Origin: Thamnaconus septentrionalis
Taxonomy: Eukaryota > Chordata > Actinopteri > Tetraodontiformes > Monacanthidae
Assembly: GCA_009823395.1 (NCBI GenBank)
Contig: CM020506.1
Span: forward strand, 23,050,501 to 23,114,500
Direction of reading: 5' to 3'
Length of the DNA: 64,000 nucleotides
The notes under the pieces were generated by a model. The model saw only the letters and a program-made list of their open reading frames with translations, did no database searches and was not told the DNA's origin. Numbering within the stretch: position 1 is the stretch's first letter; every line of letters begins with the position of its first letter. This document shows positions 22,290-33,853 of the stretch, in pieces. Both the position numbers and the translations under genes were made by a program.

Positions 22290-25041
22290 CAAGGCTGGAA
22301 GATGATTCCAAAATAAAGGTGCCAGGCAACTGAAACACCTACCTCCTGACCTAACTCTAGAAAATTTTGGGATAACTAAAAGACCTGAATCCTCAGAGCG
22401 AAGGGCTCTTGGAGGATGATAAAGGTCAATTAGTTCCCTAATATAAGAAGGAGCCTGAGAATGAAGAGCTTTGTAAGTTAGAACTAGAATCTTAAATTCA
22501 ATTCTAAATTTGACTGGCAGCCAGTGCAAGGAAGCTAAGATTGGAGTAATATGCTGCCTCCTTTTAGTTCCGGTTAATAATCGTGCCGCAGGGTTTTGGA
22601 TTAACTGTAATGTCCTAAGGGACGAATTTGGGCATCCTGCTAGTACCGAGTTACAGTAATCTAGCCTAGAAGTAACAAAAGCATGGATTATTTTTTCTGC
22701 ATCTTTGAAGGACAAAAAACCTCGAATTTTGGCAATGTTTCTTAAGTGGAAGAAAGCTGACCTCCCTACATTCTGAATATGATAATTAAAGGTCAGGTCC
22801 TGATCAAAAGTGACTCCAAGGTTCCTCACCGTAGAACAGGGTGTAGTACCAAATAGACCTCCTTGTCCATCAAAGGCTCTGTCCTTACTCTCTCGCGATC
22901 AAAATATAATGACCTCAGTTTTATCGGTGTTAAGCAACAGGAAATTCTGTGTCATCCAAGTTCCGACATCACGAAGACAAGATTCCAATTTAGCCAACTG
23001 ATGGGCCTCATTTGCCTTAAAAGACAAGTACAGCTGTGTGTCATCTGCATAAGAATGGAAACTGATGCTATGCTTTCTAATGATGTCACCAAGAGGTGAT
23101 ATGTAGATGTTGAAGAGGAGTGGCCCAAGTACAGATCCTTGCGGGACACCATGACTAACCCTCCTACGTTCTGATGAGTGATTATGAACATGAACAAACG
23201 GGAAACGGTCAGACAAGTAAGATCCAAACCAGTCCAAGGCACGATCCTTGATGCCAATAGCATCTTCTAATCTCCTAAGAAGAATGATGTGATCAACTGT
23301 ATCAAATGCTGCACTGAGATCTAGGAGGACCAGAACAGAGAGAAGACCTCTTACAGATGCACACAAGAGATCATTACTCACCTTAAGCAATGCTGTTTCA
23401 GTGCTGTGACCAACTCTGAAGCCTGACTGAATAGCCTCAAGTAGGTTGTTGTCGTTTAAGAAGTCCACAAGCTGCCTGGCAACAACTTTTTCTAAGATCT
23501 TAGAGAGAAACGGAAGGTTTGAGATTGGCCTATAATTTGAAAGCACATTCGAGTCCAAGTTGGGTTTTTTAATCAGAGGCTTGATTACAGCCACCTTGAA
23601 AGCATGAAGGACAAAACCTGTTGAGAGAGAATGATTGATTATTCTAAGAATGACACAATGAAGCGATGGGGAAACCTCCTTTAGAAGCCTGGTTGGAATT
23701 GGGTCCAACAGACTAGTGGTCGACTTAGCAGAGGAGACAAGAGAATCAAGTTCAGAGAGTCCAACTTGCCGAAAACTCCCAAAGTAAACACTGGGGTTGC
23801 CATGTTGAGAAAGATCTGCCATGTGACCAGTGGAAGACAAAGAAGACAAAGAATTCCCAATCTCGGTTCTAATATCTTCTACTTTATGCTGGAAAAAATT
23901 CAAGAAATCGTTGCTTGACAGGCCAATAGGGACGCAAGGCTCAACACAATGATGGCTCCTCGTCAGCTTAGCAACTGTACTAAATAAAAATCTCGGGTTG
24001 TTCTTGTTGGAATCAATAAGAGCAGAATAGTAGGAAGTTCTACTCATACGCAGGGCCTTTTTATAGGACCTACAACATTCCTGCCAAGTCTTGAAGGAAG
24101 AAGCTGTTTTTGACGAATGCCAAGTTCTCTCAAGCCTTCGCAAATTTTGTTTTAATTTGCGAGTAGAGGAGGTAAACCAAGGGGCTGATCGATCCTGCCT
24201 TTTCATTCTTACCTTATAAGGGGCAAGATCAAGATCAGTCAGGTGGGTAGGGGGAGAGGCCGGAAGCATGTCTAGAGGTACAAGAGCCTCTAGCAAATCA
24301 GGAAGCCTCTCTTTAAATTCAGCAACAACAGAGTCCGAAATGTTTCTACTCATTATAGACCTTGCTTGGGGAATGTAATTCGCCACAAAAGCCGAAAGTG
24401 ATCAGAAAGTGGTCAGACAAAAGGTCATTTCGGGGAAAGATTGTCAACTGCTCCACACCAAGTCCAAAAGTGAGCACAAGATCCAAAGTATGACTATGCT
24501 TATGAGTGGGGACATTCACAACTTGAAGGAACCCTAAGGAGTCCAGGATTGATTTAAATTGAGAACTCAGACTGTCACTCTCAATGTCAACATGGATATT
24601 AAAATCCCCAATCACGATGATCTTATCTTTAGTCAATGCTAAAGTAGACAAAAACTCTGAAAATTCATCTAAGAAAGAAGAATATGGACTGGGGGGACGG
24701 TAGACAACAATGAATTCAACGGAATCTGCCTGTCTATCAGGTGACAACAAAATAGACATAGATAAACTCTCAAATGAACCATAAATAGATTGAGCCTTGA
24801 GATTGACTAACAAGTTGGAATTATAAATAGCTGCAACGCCACCTCCTCGACCACTATCACGACCCTGATGAGTATTAATATGACTAGGAGGAGTGGCTTC
24901 ATTAAGACTAAAATATTCATCTTGACGTAACCATGTCTCTGTGATGACAAAAATATCAACATTATGTCCACTAATCAAATCATTAACTAAAACTGCCTTG
25001 GAATGTAGAGACCTAATGTTAAGAAGGCCACATTTCACCAT
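22290..25041 (-). pseudogene. L2 copy B ORF2 (endonuclease-RT)
   Basis: From 25,041 come LLNIRSLHSK (Asn block), VITETWLR, GGGVAAIYN, IVVYRPPSPYSS, IVIGDFNIHV and LLSDHFLITF of the endonuclease. RT blocks follow: NYRPISNLPFLSKILEK, LLDLSAAFDTVDHIILL (A), GVPQGSVLGPLLFNIY (B) and HSYADDTQLYLSF (C). A frameshift near 24,370 separates EN from the linker, and an in-frame TGA lies near 22,899. After about 22,290 the codons give way to the 5' end of the Rex1-like LINE, so the C-terminus is lost. Confidence 0.92.
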
Positions 25042-25296
25042 TTTGTTTGTGGGAGACCCCGGAGCTACCTCCGACCGGGCCCCCTTATTTCTACAATCTA
25101 TTCAAATTAGGTTACTATAATCGCTTGGAAATTTGCACAGTATAAGAGGTTTGGAGGTGCAAGGGACCGACACAACTTCTATTGGAAAAGACTGGCAGGA
25201 CTTCGAGGACTTACTAACGGCTGGGGACGGCAGTGAGAGAAGCCCAGAGTAGCGTGTAGGACTACAACTCTGTTGCCTGGTCTCCACCCTGGAGCA

Positions 25297-26231
25297 TCAG
25301 TGAGTGGAAGCTAAAATTTTAACTATATTGCTAGATAAGAGAGCTGCACCTTCCCGGGTGGGATGAATGCCGTCCCTCCTAACAAGACCAGGCTTGCCCC
25401 AGGAAGGCTTCCAGTTATCTACGAAGCCCACCGAGTTATTGGGACACCACCCTGACAGCCAACGGTGAAAAGATGACATGCGGCTAAACATCTCATTGTT
25501 CCTAACATTTGGCAAGGGTCCAGAGAAAACTACTTTGTCCGACATGGTCTGAGCAAATGCGCAGACCGAAGCTACGTTTAACTTAGTGACCTCGGACGAT
25601 TTCAGGCGTGCATCATTGAAACCACAGTGAATTACAATCCGCCTAAATCTCCGTTTATTCTTAGCCATTAACTTTAAATGCCCTTCAATATTGCCCGCCC
25701 TGGCCCCGGGGATGCACTTCTGGCCGATGGCGGTCCTACGTTAACATGCCTCACTATAGACGAGCCGATCGCCAGAGTGTCAATCTCAGTCGGCTTGATG
25801 CTGAGTGGGGCAAACTTATTTGAGACATGGACGGAAGGGGCCTGGTGCTGAGAATGGCGGTGGTGCCTGGCAGACTTGCTGAAGCTACGCTTCCTCCTGA
25901 CAGTCACCCAACCAACCTTTCCCGGCTGCTCGGGAGCCGCGAAGGGAGGGGAACTAGTGGGACCTAGAGACTCCGACGCTACGCTAGTGAATGAACGCTC
26001 CGCTCCAGCTAGGCTAACCCTACTAGCTACGGGACTACTATGCTCGAAGGAGCGAAGACGTTCCTCAAGCTGGCTAAGTCTCGCCTCAAGCGCTAACATA
26101 GCACTACATTTAATACACATCCCTGACTCGGTAATTGAGGACAAGCTAAAGCTAAGCATCTGGCAGTGTGAGCAAGAAAAGACGGGAGGGGAGAGAGGAG
26201 GGACAGGGGAGAGGTGAGAGGGAGAAGCCAC
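25297..26231 (-). pseudogene. L2 copy B ORF1 with SGNH-esterase-like domain
   Basis: The N-terminus (MASPSHLSPV) has a CxxC...CxxC pair (CSHCQ, CIKCSAM) and a short coiled coil (ALEARLSQLEERLRSF). Then LAIGSSIVRHV (block I, GSS) follows in the first frame. After a frameshift near 25,670 the second frame holds IVIHCGFND (block III, GxND) and DGIHPTREG (block V, DxxH). Three blocks in the right order make an SGNH hydrolase fold likely. It matches copy A, confirming the ORF1 assignment in both. Confidence 0.85.
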
Positions 26232-26400
26232 GGCTTCTACTGTGCTTATGCAACCAGATAGAGATAGGTGTATTGGGAAGAGACTAAATAATTTGGATAA
26301 CGATCACCTTTAAGAGAAAACAGTCCAGTGGCTCGCTCATTCAGAGCTCAAGAGCGGCGTGGCTGGCTGTGCTGTCGCCTCCTGTGTGACGCTGTCGCCT

Positions 26401-26775
26401 CCTTGAAAGCGATGCTTCGAAAGTACTGCCTTGAAACGGAGAATAATTGGGACAAAGGAGTACCCTTCGTGGTGCCCGCGAAACCATCCAGGACTCCCTG
26501 GGTTCTAGTCCCGCGCAGCTAGTTTTTGGCCACACTCCTCGGGGTCCGGTAAAGTCCTTGCACGAAAGCTTTCTGTCATCCAGCCCTTCCCCGCCCGGCA
26601 ACGTCTTAGACTACGTTAGTCAATTTCGCAAACGTCTCCATCGTGTAAATTTATTCGCTAAACAGTCACTTTCCTCGACACAGAAAACAATGAAACGTCG
26701 TTACGATCGCTCCGCAGTCACCCGTCTTCACATGGGCGATAAAGTGCTAGTTTTACTTCCCATAGCTGGCTGCCG
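26401..26775 (+). pseudogene. Gmr1-like integrase, second piece
   Basis: Directly after the duplicated CCTTGAA the codons continue the integrase interrupted at 5,849: AMLRKYCLETENNWDKGV, then, with several frame changes, residues matching the C-terminal integrase domain. Homology with the intact-order copy (43,880-44,250) is followable up to about 26,775 (GATAAAGTGCTAGTTTTACT). It proves that 5,850-26,400 is an insertion. Confidence 0.88.
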
Positions 26776-28103
26776 TAACATGGGGTTTCGCCTGGATGGC
26801 TCTGGGCATCTGGCACACTCGTGAACAGAGTTTTGAACGCCGCTCACAAACGCCAGAATGAACGCGTTCAGCAACAACACGTTCAAACACAAATAAAGAA
26901 CAGTCCGTTCACGTTTGTCCAAAATATTAACAAATTCATGAACAATCGTTCGTTGAACGTGTTCAGACACAACACTGGCTGTGCTAATTCATATTGTTAT
27001 AATATAACAAAATTATAATAATAAATAATGGTGAAACATTTTGCTGATGATGTATAAACTTAAAGTTGCTGTACTTTTTTTTGTATTTAGAGCTCAACCC
27101 TGTCCAAGGCTATGACTCCAGGTGCTTCCACACCTTTTCCTTTAATCTCCCCCTCACCTCTTAAACCTCACCTCTTGTCAATCATCCCTCCCCCAGTATT
27201 CACAACCCTTCACTCTGACCTGTAAATCTATTTTTTATGGGCCTTAGTTTGGAGTTGTTTCCTCTTTCAACATTTCCATCCCTTCCTCTCCACCTTTTTC
27301 TCCTATCATTTCAACATGTTCCATTTTTTTTCTTGCTGCATTAACAATCCTACAGTTCCTCCAATTCCCTCTCCCTCCTTCCCCGTGCCCATGCCCATAT
27401 CGTGACCTCCCCCACCCTCCACCCCACACATCACGACTGCCCCCCCAAATCCCCTCAACACTTTGAGCCGAGATGTGGCCACACTCATCAGATTGCCTGT
27501 CTCTCCTCCCCGGCTTTTCTTTAACACTTGTAGAAATGACCTGACACATCCAATCTCAGTTTATTACACAGATATGCCAACCCCATCCCCCTGAACACCA
27601 CCACCACCACCCACCGCCCCACTCTGCCTCCCTCCTCGCTCTCTCACTTGCACACTTAAACATTTAGCCTGAGAGAGAGAGAAAACTCACATTCCCAGTG
27701 GCTGCTATACATATGAGCAAACACGCACAAACACACTCACACACACATCCTATTTCAGGGGCCTGAATGAAAATGAATTATGCATTCTGCTTGGCCACTC
27801 ATAACAAGTATATGATACATCGCCTGTTTCCACACAATTGGGCACACAGAAACACACACGAAATGAGGGGAAGCAGTGGTGATTGGACACACACACACAT
27901 ACACACACAAAGTGGACAGAAGCAGTGGCATAGAATATTAATGCTAATTTTGAAAAAAGAGAACTTCTCATTCATTTACACATGCAATGCATCTGATCTT
28001 TGGGCGTATGAATCTCTACACAACCAAACACTGGATCTCACACACACACACATACACACAAATGCACAGCCAACAATATTTTCAGAGCTCATATTTATCA
28101 CTA
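26776..28103. other. Unassigned sequence; GAACG-rich segment and C/T-rich stretch
   Basis: 26,822-26,975 is rich in GAACG and CGTTCA words in both orientations and may be a degraded transposon end. 27,100-27,650 is C/T-rich on the plus strand and makes antisense open frames by composition only. Short CA runs lie at 27,720-27,745, 27,885-27,908 and 28,039-28,060. No gene is supported. Confidence 0.5.
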
Positions 28104-28347
28104 GGGATGTCCTGATACTTAATAAATAATACCATTACACATTATAGAATTACTTGGATTTTTTTTCTTTCACAAACGTTATTTGAACAACATTCCTCAG
28201 CATGTTTTTCTAGAACATCGGCAACTGCAGTACAAACACAAATTTAACAAAATTGTCACTGATACCAGTTGCATATACAACTGGTATCGGCATATGTTTT
28301 TTACGAGTATGAGTAAAGTACTCAATATTGGTATCGGTGCATTCTTA
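28104..28347. mobile_element. hAT-like MITE, 244 bp
   Basis: The ends TAGGGATGTCCTGATAC and GGTATCGGTGCATTCTTA are imperfect inverted repeats (about 12 of 17). The flanks are TTTATCAC (28,096-28,103) and TTAATCAC (28,348-28,355), an 8-bp duplication with one mismatch. The GGTATCGG wording is common to abundant fish hAT-type MITEs. It is degraded. Confidence 0.7.
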
Positions 28348-28355
28348 TTAATCAC

Positions 28356-29865
28356 ACTTTTGAATGAGGTGCCCATGTTTTTTTTTATGATTTTTATATT
28401 AATGGAAAGTGTCTTTGAGTTTCTTGCTCAAAGAGTTTCTTCTATGCAAATAAAATGTATTTTTATTATTACCAAGGTCATCGGCCTCTTCACAGGCTTA
28501 AACATTCCCCTTGTCTCCCCTGTAATCATCAGTGTTTAAGTCAGAGGGGTAAAATGTAATCTATTTGATTCAACCCGCACCGAGGGCTCTGTGTGTAGGC
28601 TTGTATGTATGTATGCAGGTGCTGGTGTGCTGCCAAGTCATATGTGCTTGTATACACCCTTGTGTGTGTTTGTGTGTGTGCGCACTGCAGCTTGTGTGCA
28701 GGGATTTGTATTTAACACCCATCAGTGCTTAGTATTCTTGCTGCCACGCGTCCTTGTTGCACCCTCATGCTTATTCTTTCTTTCTTGCTGTGTTCTCCCC
28801 TTTCAGACGAGAATTACAATGGATCGATGGAGAGAGAAAACAATAGCTCTAAAAGGCTTGTAAAAAAAAATGAACCATGTGGAAGAAGCAAAAAATAAAA
28901 AGTGAAAATGGAGCATGACTGATAAATTCTTAATTAGAATAGAATGGAAGTGATCGCAGCCATGTGCTGACAAGGACATTGTAAATCAATTGTGTTCATT
29001 ATGTCTTTGGTTTTTATTGGATTTATTATTTCTGAACTTCTGAAATAAAAAAAACTGTCTTCATAAAAGACAGATATGAATCCATTAAGGACATTGGGAT
29101 TTTCAAGTCAGAAGGTGATCCCACCCACTCTCACTTTGTCTACCATTTCTATGACACAACTGGGGTTCCCATCGTACCGCAGTGAATTCACAGGTTTTTC
29201 CTTCTGTCTTCTGCTTGTAGCCCCCCAAAAAACATGGTGGGCAACTGCAGGAGAGTCAGAAAACCGCAAACAGCAGTTTTGGCCCCAGTTTAATCTAATT
29301 TTTGAAGGTTTTTGCGGCTGCTGATTTACTCTTTTGCCCCGCATGTGGCCAAACGGCCTCTGACTGCATCGCACTAATTATGATGTTCAGTGCAACAATT
29401 GCAGTTTGCTTGCTTGACTAGCAAAATCTAGCTTGCTTGACTAGTGGACGTTGACTCTGGCTTGTACTCCAGAGCCAAGTCATTTATGAAAAATCATCAA
29501 CTACGACGTCCAATAGACAAAGATTGAAAAAAAAAAAAAAAACTGTCACAGAAACTTTTGAAATGTCATGAAGAAGTTACAAACAAAAACTTAGTGGTTC
29601 CACAATGCTTGGATGTACGTATGGACATACAAGGTGTGACTTTTTTTGTCTTTCATGACTATTCTTATGTCAATTTGTTATTGCTGTTGTCATAGTTTTT
29701 TTTTTATTAATTACTGTTACTGACATGGAAGATGCAAATTAGCTGCTTGCATATTTTACAAAAGTTCTACTTGTTCATTCGCATTCCTGGACCTTTCAAA
29801 TAAATATTTATATAAATTAAGGTTTCAGGTAATGTCAGGCAGATTCACACCAGCACTCTTTAGTC
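28356..29865. other. No gene seen
   Basis: A+T-rich sequence, possibly single copy. A 15-bp direct repeat, GCTTGCTTGACTAG with flanking base, occurs near 29,407 and 29,430. A poly-A run lies at 29,527-29,541. Open frames of 60-118 codons here lack recognisable domains. Confidence 0.5.
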
Positions 29866-30160
29866 CAGGGGCTGGCAACTGTTACCATTTGGACCCGTTT
29901 CCCCAGTAAAGAACACAGTGGGAGCCACAAAACCCTTTATGACATTTAAAATGACTTAATATGCTGCATATAACATGTTTTTTGTTGTTGTTTTTTTTTT
30001 GCTTTTATGCTATGTATAAACCAGGGGTCGGCAACATTCACTATTAAAAGGGGTCATCTTGCTCCATCTGCCATCAAATAACATTCACCTTGAGCCGGGG
30101 GCCATTATACTGCCTCCTTAAGAGGGTGACAGAGACCTGAGGCTGTGGGGATTCTTGTAA
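29866..30160 (+). repeat. hAT-like repeat fragments (CAGGGG-TGGCAAC ends)
   Basis: CCAGGGGCTGGCAACTG at about 29,865 and CCAGGGGTCGGCAACATT at about 30,021 resemble the end of a widespread vertebrate hAT family. The first is followed by ATTTGGACCCGTTTCCC and GGGAGCCACAAAACCCTTTA, wording common in fish copies. Both pieces are truncated and I cannot define the other ends. Confidence 0.5.
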
Positions 30161-30825
30161 CTGTCTCTTTCTTGGGCTGAGTTTGGGGGAGAAAGACAAT
30201 GTGCATGTTGTTTGTCAGCAATAAAAATAAAGTATTCCGTTGGAAATTAAATGTCTGGTGATTGACGTTTGCACCAACGTTACAATATCTGACGATCTAA
30301 GTCGCAAAATGCAGCAGGGTTACTAGAGCGCAATTTGCACTTCTGACGTCTCGGATAATGCATTTCTGGGCATTTTTGCGCCTGCATATCATTAGCACAA
30401 AAACCTTTGTGGATACAATGCAAAGATGGATGATAGTAAGTAAGTAACTCGAAGCAGAAGTTCAACTTTGTCGTCTATCCACACCGTCTTTTGCATGCAT
30501 TCTTTGCCGTCTTCGCAATGTTATATTATATTATAGTGAGCTGTTACTTCTGTAAATACACCATGCTCCAGGTCTTCTTCTTCGTCTTCCGCCTGAGGGA
30601 GTAAAACCACAGCGCCACATAAGGCCTGGCGTGAGTACTTTCCAGCATTTCCGTGGACATGCGGATATTTTTGGAGACAGCTTCATGATAATCTCTCTCT
30701 TTTTTTTAAAAAATGCTTTTCTTTACATGCTCGGTTTCAAAAATGTCTCCTCTCCTTGTTGGGGCCTTAAAAGTGGCTAAAATGTATTTCCATGATATTA
30801 GGTTGTTGTTGGTGGGGTTGTTTTT

Positions 30826-31260
30826 TTTCGGGACTGAGCAATAGACCAGAGCAGGTCATCGCAAGGCGAAGACCCGTTTGAAATTGCTTCGTTTCTTCAC
30901 TATTATTATAGTTCCGTATTTTTGTGCCTAAATTTGACCCCCTAAACATGCACGAAGTCACCAAATTTTGCACACACACAGGTCAGAAATTGTGTACAAA
31001 GGACTCTATTAAAGAACTGCATCATTCTGCTCAATAGCGCCTCCAACATAGACCAAAACACAAATTTCCATTTGACAGCCTCATCCAAAAAAAAAAAAAA
31101 AAAAAAAAACGGAGGTGAAAAATCTGCATCATTTGCATACACAGGCTTATGATTATATAGACTTCTTCCAGAGTCAGCAGAGGTTGGGGGTCGTCGGCGG
31201 AGGTCGGGGGTCGTCAGCAGGCGTCGGCAGAGGTCGGGGGTCAGCGGCGGCCACATTTTT
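30826..31260 (-). repeat. Family X copy b
   Basis: In reverse this reads the tail side at 30,826-30,960 (GACTGAGC, GCAAGGCGAAGACCCG) and a GGTCAGAAATTG block. A TGGCGC-like and CATTTGACAGCC segment follows, then a run of about 24 A at 31,087-31,110. It ends with the G/C-rich array at 31,160-31,255 (GTCGGGGGTCGTCGGC). The part 31,060-31,200 matches 35,636-35,770 in opposite orientation, apart from the A run. Confidence 0.65.
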
Positions 31261-31664
31261 GTTTTTCTTCTGTGAGTGTGAAGGCTAATGTTGTGTTATT
31301 TTGCTCCTTGGGCCATATGAAGCTCTCTTCTTGATAAGTGTTTAGATGTGGATGTGAACCACATGACTTGAACACCACTCAGAGTAGATAAGTGGGTTTG
31401 CTCAACTGTGCATGATTAAAACTTACTCGCTCATCTAGAAGAAGAAAAAAAAACAGTAGCGTTCTTGTTGCACTGGCAAACCAAAAAATACTGGATCGTT
31501 ATGATCATTCAGCTTGAATCAACAACTCTTGACTTCTCAGTCACATGGGGACAGTTCAAGATAGAGCACTAAAGCAGCAAGTGGTCCCATATCTCTAGGA
31601 CAAAGTTGACCTTTGACCCACATAGACTAGTATGGCATTGGGGTTAGCGATAAGGCTGGAATTA

Positions 31665-31740
31665 GAGTTAGGGTTTCAGGGTTCCTCATGGGCTAGAAGC
31701 CCCAAATTTGGCGTGGGCGTGTCTTAGGGGATCCTGATGA
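31665..31740 (+). repeat. 76-bp direct repeat, left copy
   Basis: GAGTTAGGGTTTCAGGGTTC to GGATCCTGATGA. It recurs at 32,849-32,925 with about six substitutions and one indel. Upstream at about 31,572-31,602, AGCAGCAAGTGGTCCCATAT and the following bases recur downstream of the second copy at 32,926. The two copies together look like parts of one tandem unit. Confidence 0.8.
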
Positions 31741-31872
31741 TGAGGTTTTGTGACAAAGAGTCAGAGAGCCAACGGAACTAGTTACTCCTCCTGCGGACCG
31801 TGGTGAGAAGTTAGCTCCAGCTGTCACCTTGCTTTGACCCTTTTTCTCCTCCACCCTCCCCGGGGTCCGGTC

Positions 31873-32740
31873 TGAATTCAAAGCTCAAGGTCCGCTTAAC
31901 TCGCCTACAGCCGGAGGCCCAGGAGAAGGAGTCTGTTTGTAAAGCCGAGTATGACCTTCGCCTACAGGTACGAAAGTTGGAAATTGAAGCAGAGAAAGAA
32001 ATAAAACTAAAAGTTTTCAAGCAACTCGAAGTTGAGGCTTTGAAAATCACCACTAGTCACACACTTGCCTCCTCTGATAGGTAGGTCCACATCTTTTCAC
32101 GCAATATCCAACCAACAAGGTTTAGATGTTAGTAAGAACATTTCTCTGGTGCCAGCATGTCGTAAGGCTGAAGTTGATTCATACTTCAGTACCTTTGAAC
32201 GAATTGCTTCGCCACTCAACTGGCCAAGAGACATGTGGCCTGTCCTTCTCCAATGCAAGCTGGTGGGAAAAGCACAGGAGGTCGTGTCTGCTCTTTCTTT
32301 AGAACAGACACGACAGGAGAAAAGCAACCTTTTTGAAAAATGGTGTGCAGCTAATGATGTCAAAAATGACTTTGAGTCGCTCCGTCAGCTCGTTCTTTTA
32401 GAAGATTTTAAAGACTCTTTGCCAGAGAAGTTGGTAATGTTCTTGAAATGAACAGAAGGTGTCGTCATTGTCCGAGGCTGCTGTCCTCGCAGATGAGTTT
32501 GTGTTGACCCACAAAAATGTGTTCTCATCTTGCCCCCGATCGGACAGGCCTTCTGCTTCTCGTCCCACAAGAGCCGAGTCTAGCCACCTCCCCCTTGAAA
32601 AGGCTAGAGGACTCCGGTTGTCCCAGCAAGAGAGTCGTGAGTGTTTTTATTGCCACAAAAGTCATCGCTGACTGTCTGTCACTGAAAAGAAAACAGCAAG
32701 TACCCTCAACTTCTCAGCAAAAGAATGTGTGCTTGATTAA
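31873..32740 (+). pseudogene. Gmr1-like gag fragment (SCAN-related capsid)
   Basis: The frames read KLKVRLTRLQPEAQEKESV and a coiled-coil stretch (VRKLEIEAEKEIKLKVF). SKNISLVPACRKAEVDSYF, FERIASPLNWPRDMWPVLL and LVLLEDFKDSLPEKLVMFL follow, colinear with the gag at 41,576-43,075. About 90 bases of the capsid centre are deleted after 'ALSLEQT'. A zinc-knuckle start ECFYCHKS, with both cysteines of CxxC, is near 32,640. Several stops and frameshifts are present. Confidence 0.82.
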
Positions 32741-32848
32741 AACAGTTCAAAAACTTGCTACCGAACGGTCTAAAGACGTAAATGATAAACCTAACCCTTG
32801 CTTCACACCTTTTATTTCAAAAGGTAAAGGTTTCAAAAGTTACTGCTG

Positions 32849-32960
32849 GAGTTAGGGTTTCAGGGTTCCTCATGGGCTTAGAAGATCCAAATTTAGCGTG
32901 GGTGTGTCGTAGAGGATCCTGATGAAGCAGCAAGTGGCCCCATGTCTCTAGGACAACAAC
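32849..32960 (+). repeat. Direct repeat, right copy plus following unit start
   Basis: Matches 31,665-31,740 and then, at 32,926-32,960, matches 31,570-31,602. The gypsy gag fragment is exactly bracketed by the two copies. Confidence 0.8.
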
Positions 32961-33850
32961 ACCACACACACACTGCTGCCGCATGTCCTGATGGGTTTCA
33001 TTTCATATTGCTGAGCATTTCTCTTTAATTGACTTTAAAAATCACAATTGTCAGAGGAGAATTGAATCACCAACCTCTTACACATGCAGTATGGCAGCAT
33101 TTCATCACCCCCTGCGATTTGTTCCTTCAACCATATTAGTTCCTAAAATTCTAATGTTGTTCAAATATTGTGGCATGTTCTTCTTTTTGTTTGAGCTGAC
33201 TCAGCCTGACCTCTTTGGCTTTCTCCTGGAGCAGCCGAGAGGACCTCTACAGGCTCATGCTCTTCTATTTTACTTTGGCAGGAAAGCTAAAGGTCAAATC
33301 CTTTCAACATCTACAATTATCTTAGCACCTGCTCAAAGACATGATGTTTGACGCAATAGCCATTTGACTGGATCGAGGCAGAGCATCGCAAGTAGGCAAG
33401 GTTCTTGATTTTTTTTCTCAATTAATTAATGAATAATTTCTGCTCCCAATAATGGAAAAAATCCCCACTGTGCGATTATAGGTGAAATTCAGGTAAACAG
33501 CTTTGTTAAAAACATGCAGCCAGATGTATTTGGGAACATGAGTTCTAATAAGATGAGAAAAGTCTCCTTTTGGTGAAAGACAATGGGGATTCTGACAAAG
33601 CTGTAATTGTTGGGTTGAGTTATTTATTCTCAAAGCTCCTTTTCTCGCTTTTGTCTTTCATCTACCCTCTATCTGCTGTTTGCTCTCCTCTTGTCACTCC
33701 ACTGCAATCATCCTCGCAGGAGGGCTTGTCATCTGTATCTACTCATATCCTCAAATTCCATTTTGCTCTGAGCTCTACATTATTCATGTAGCTTTCATTT
33801 CTCAGCTGTTTGGCCGTTTGAATGAAAGGCAGGCGGCTTGTACTCGCAGC
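32961..33850. other. No gene seen
   Basis: A+T-rich sequence without recognised repeats or domains. Open frames of up to 86 codons show no motif. Confidence 0.5.
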
Positions 33851-33853
33851 TTT

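Larger units (their letters stand above)
6067..22290 (-). mobile_element. Rex1/CR1-like LINE, split by BEL/Pao
   Basis: The 3' end is the GATA microsatellite plus CTTTATTAATCCCGAAGGAAATTC. RT lies at 6,302-7,868, and the endonuclease half at 20,802-22,120. The 5' UTR runs to about 22,290, where L2 copy B codons stop. The BEL/Pao element 7,869-20,801 separates the two halves, and the codons on either side fit one ORF. The RT wording (PKDYRPVALTS, FDFSSAFNTIQ, KFSDDTAIV) fits the Rex1/Babar group of the CR1/jockey superfamily, named by recognition only. I see no clean target duplication. Confidence 0.8.
5850..26400 (-). mobile_element. L2-type LINE copy B with nested elements inside
   Basis: The block is flanked by CCTTGAA at 5,843-5,849 and 26,401-26,407. 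On the minus strand the 5' end lies at 26,400, ORF1 at about 26,231-25,297, and ORF2 from 25,041 to about 22,290. A typical 3' tail lies at 6,066-5,850 (GCAGATGATGGCCCTCTGGA, AAAGCGCTT, then TTATTATTA repeats). Between ORF2 and the tail lie the nested elements 6,067-22,290. The last part of ORF2 and some 3' UTR appear to be missing. Host-site continuity across the block strongly supports a single insertion that later received others. Confidence 0.85.

Noticed and set aside
27244..27549. Gly/Arg-rich minus-strand frames
   Set aside because: Antisense of a C/T-rich stretch; no domain, and two overlapping frames of similar bias.
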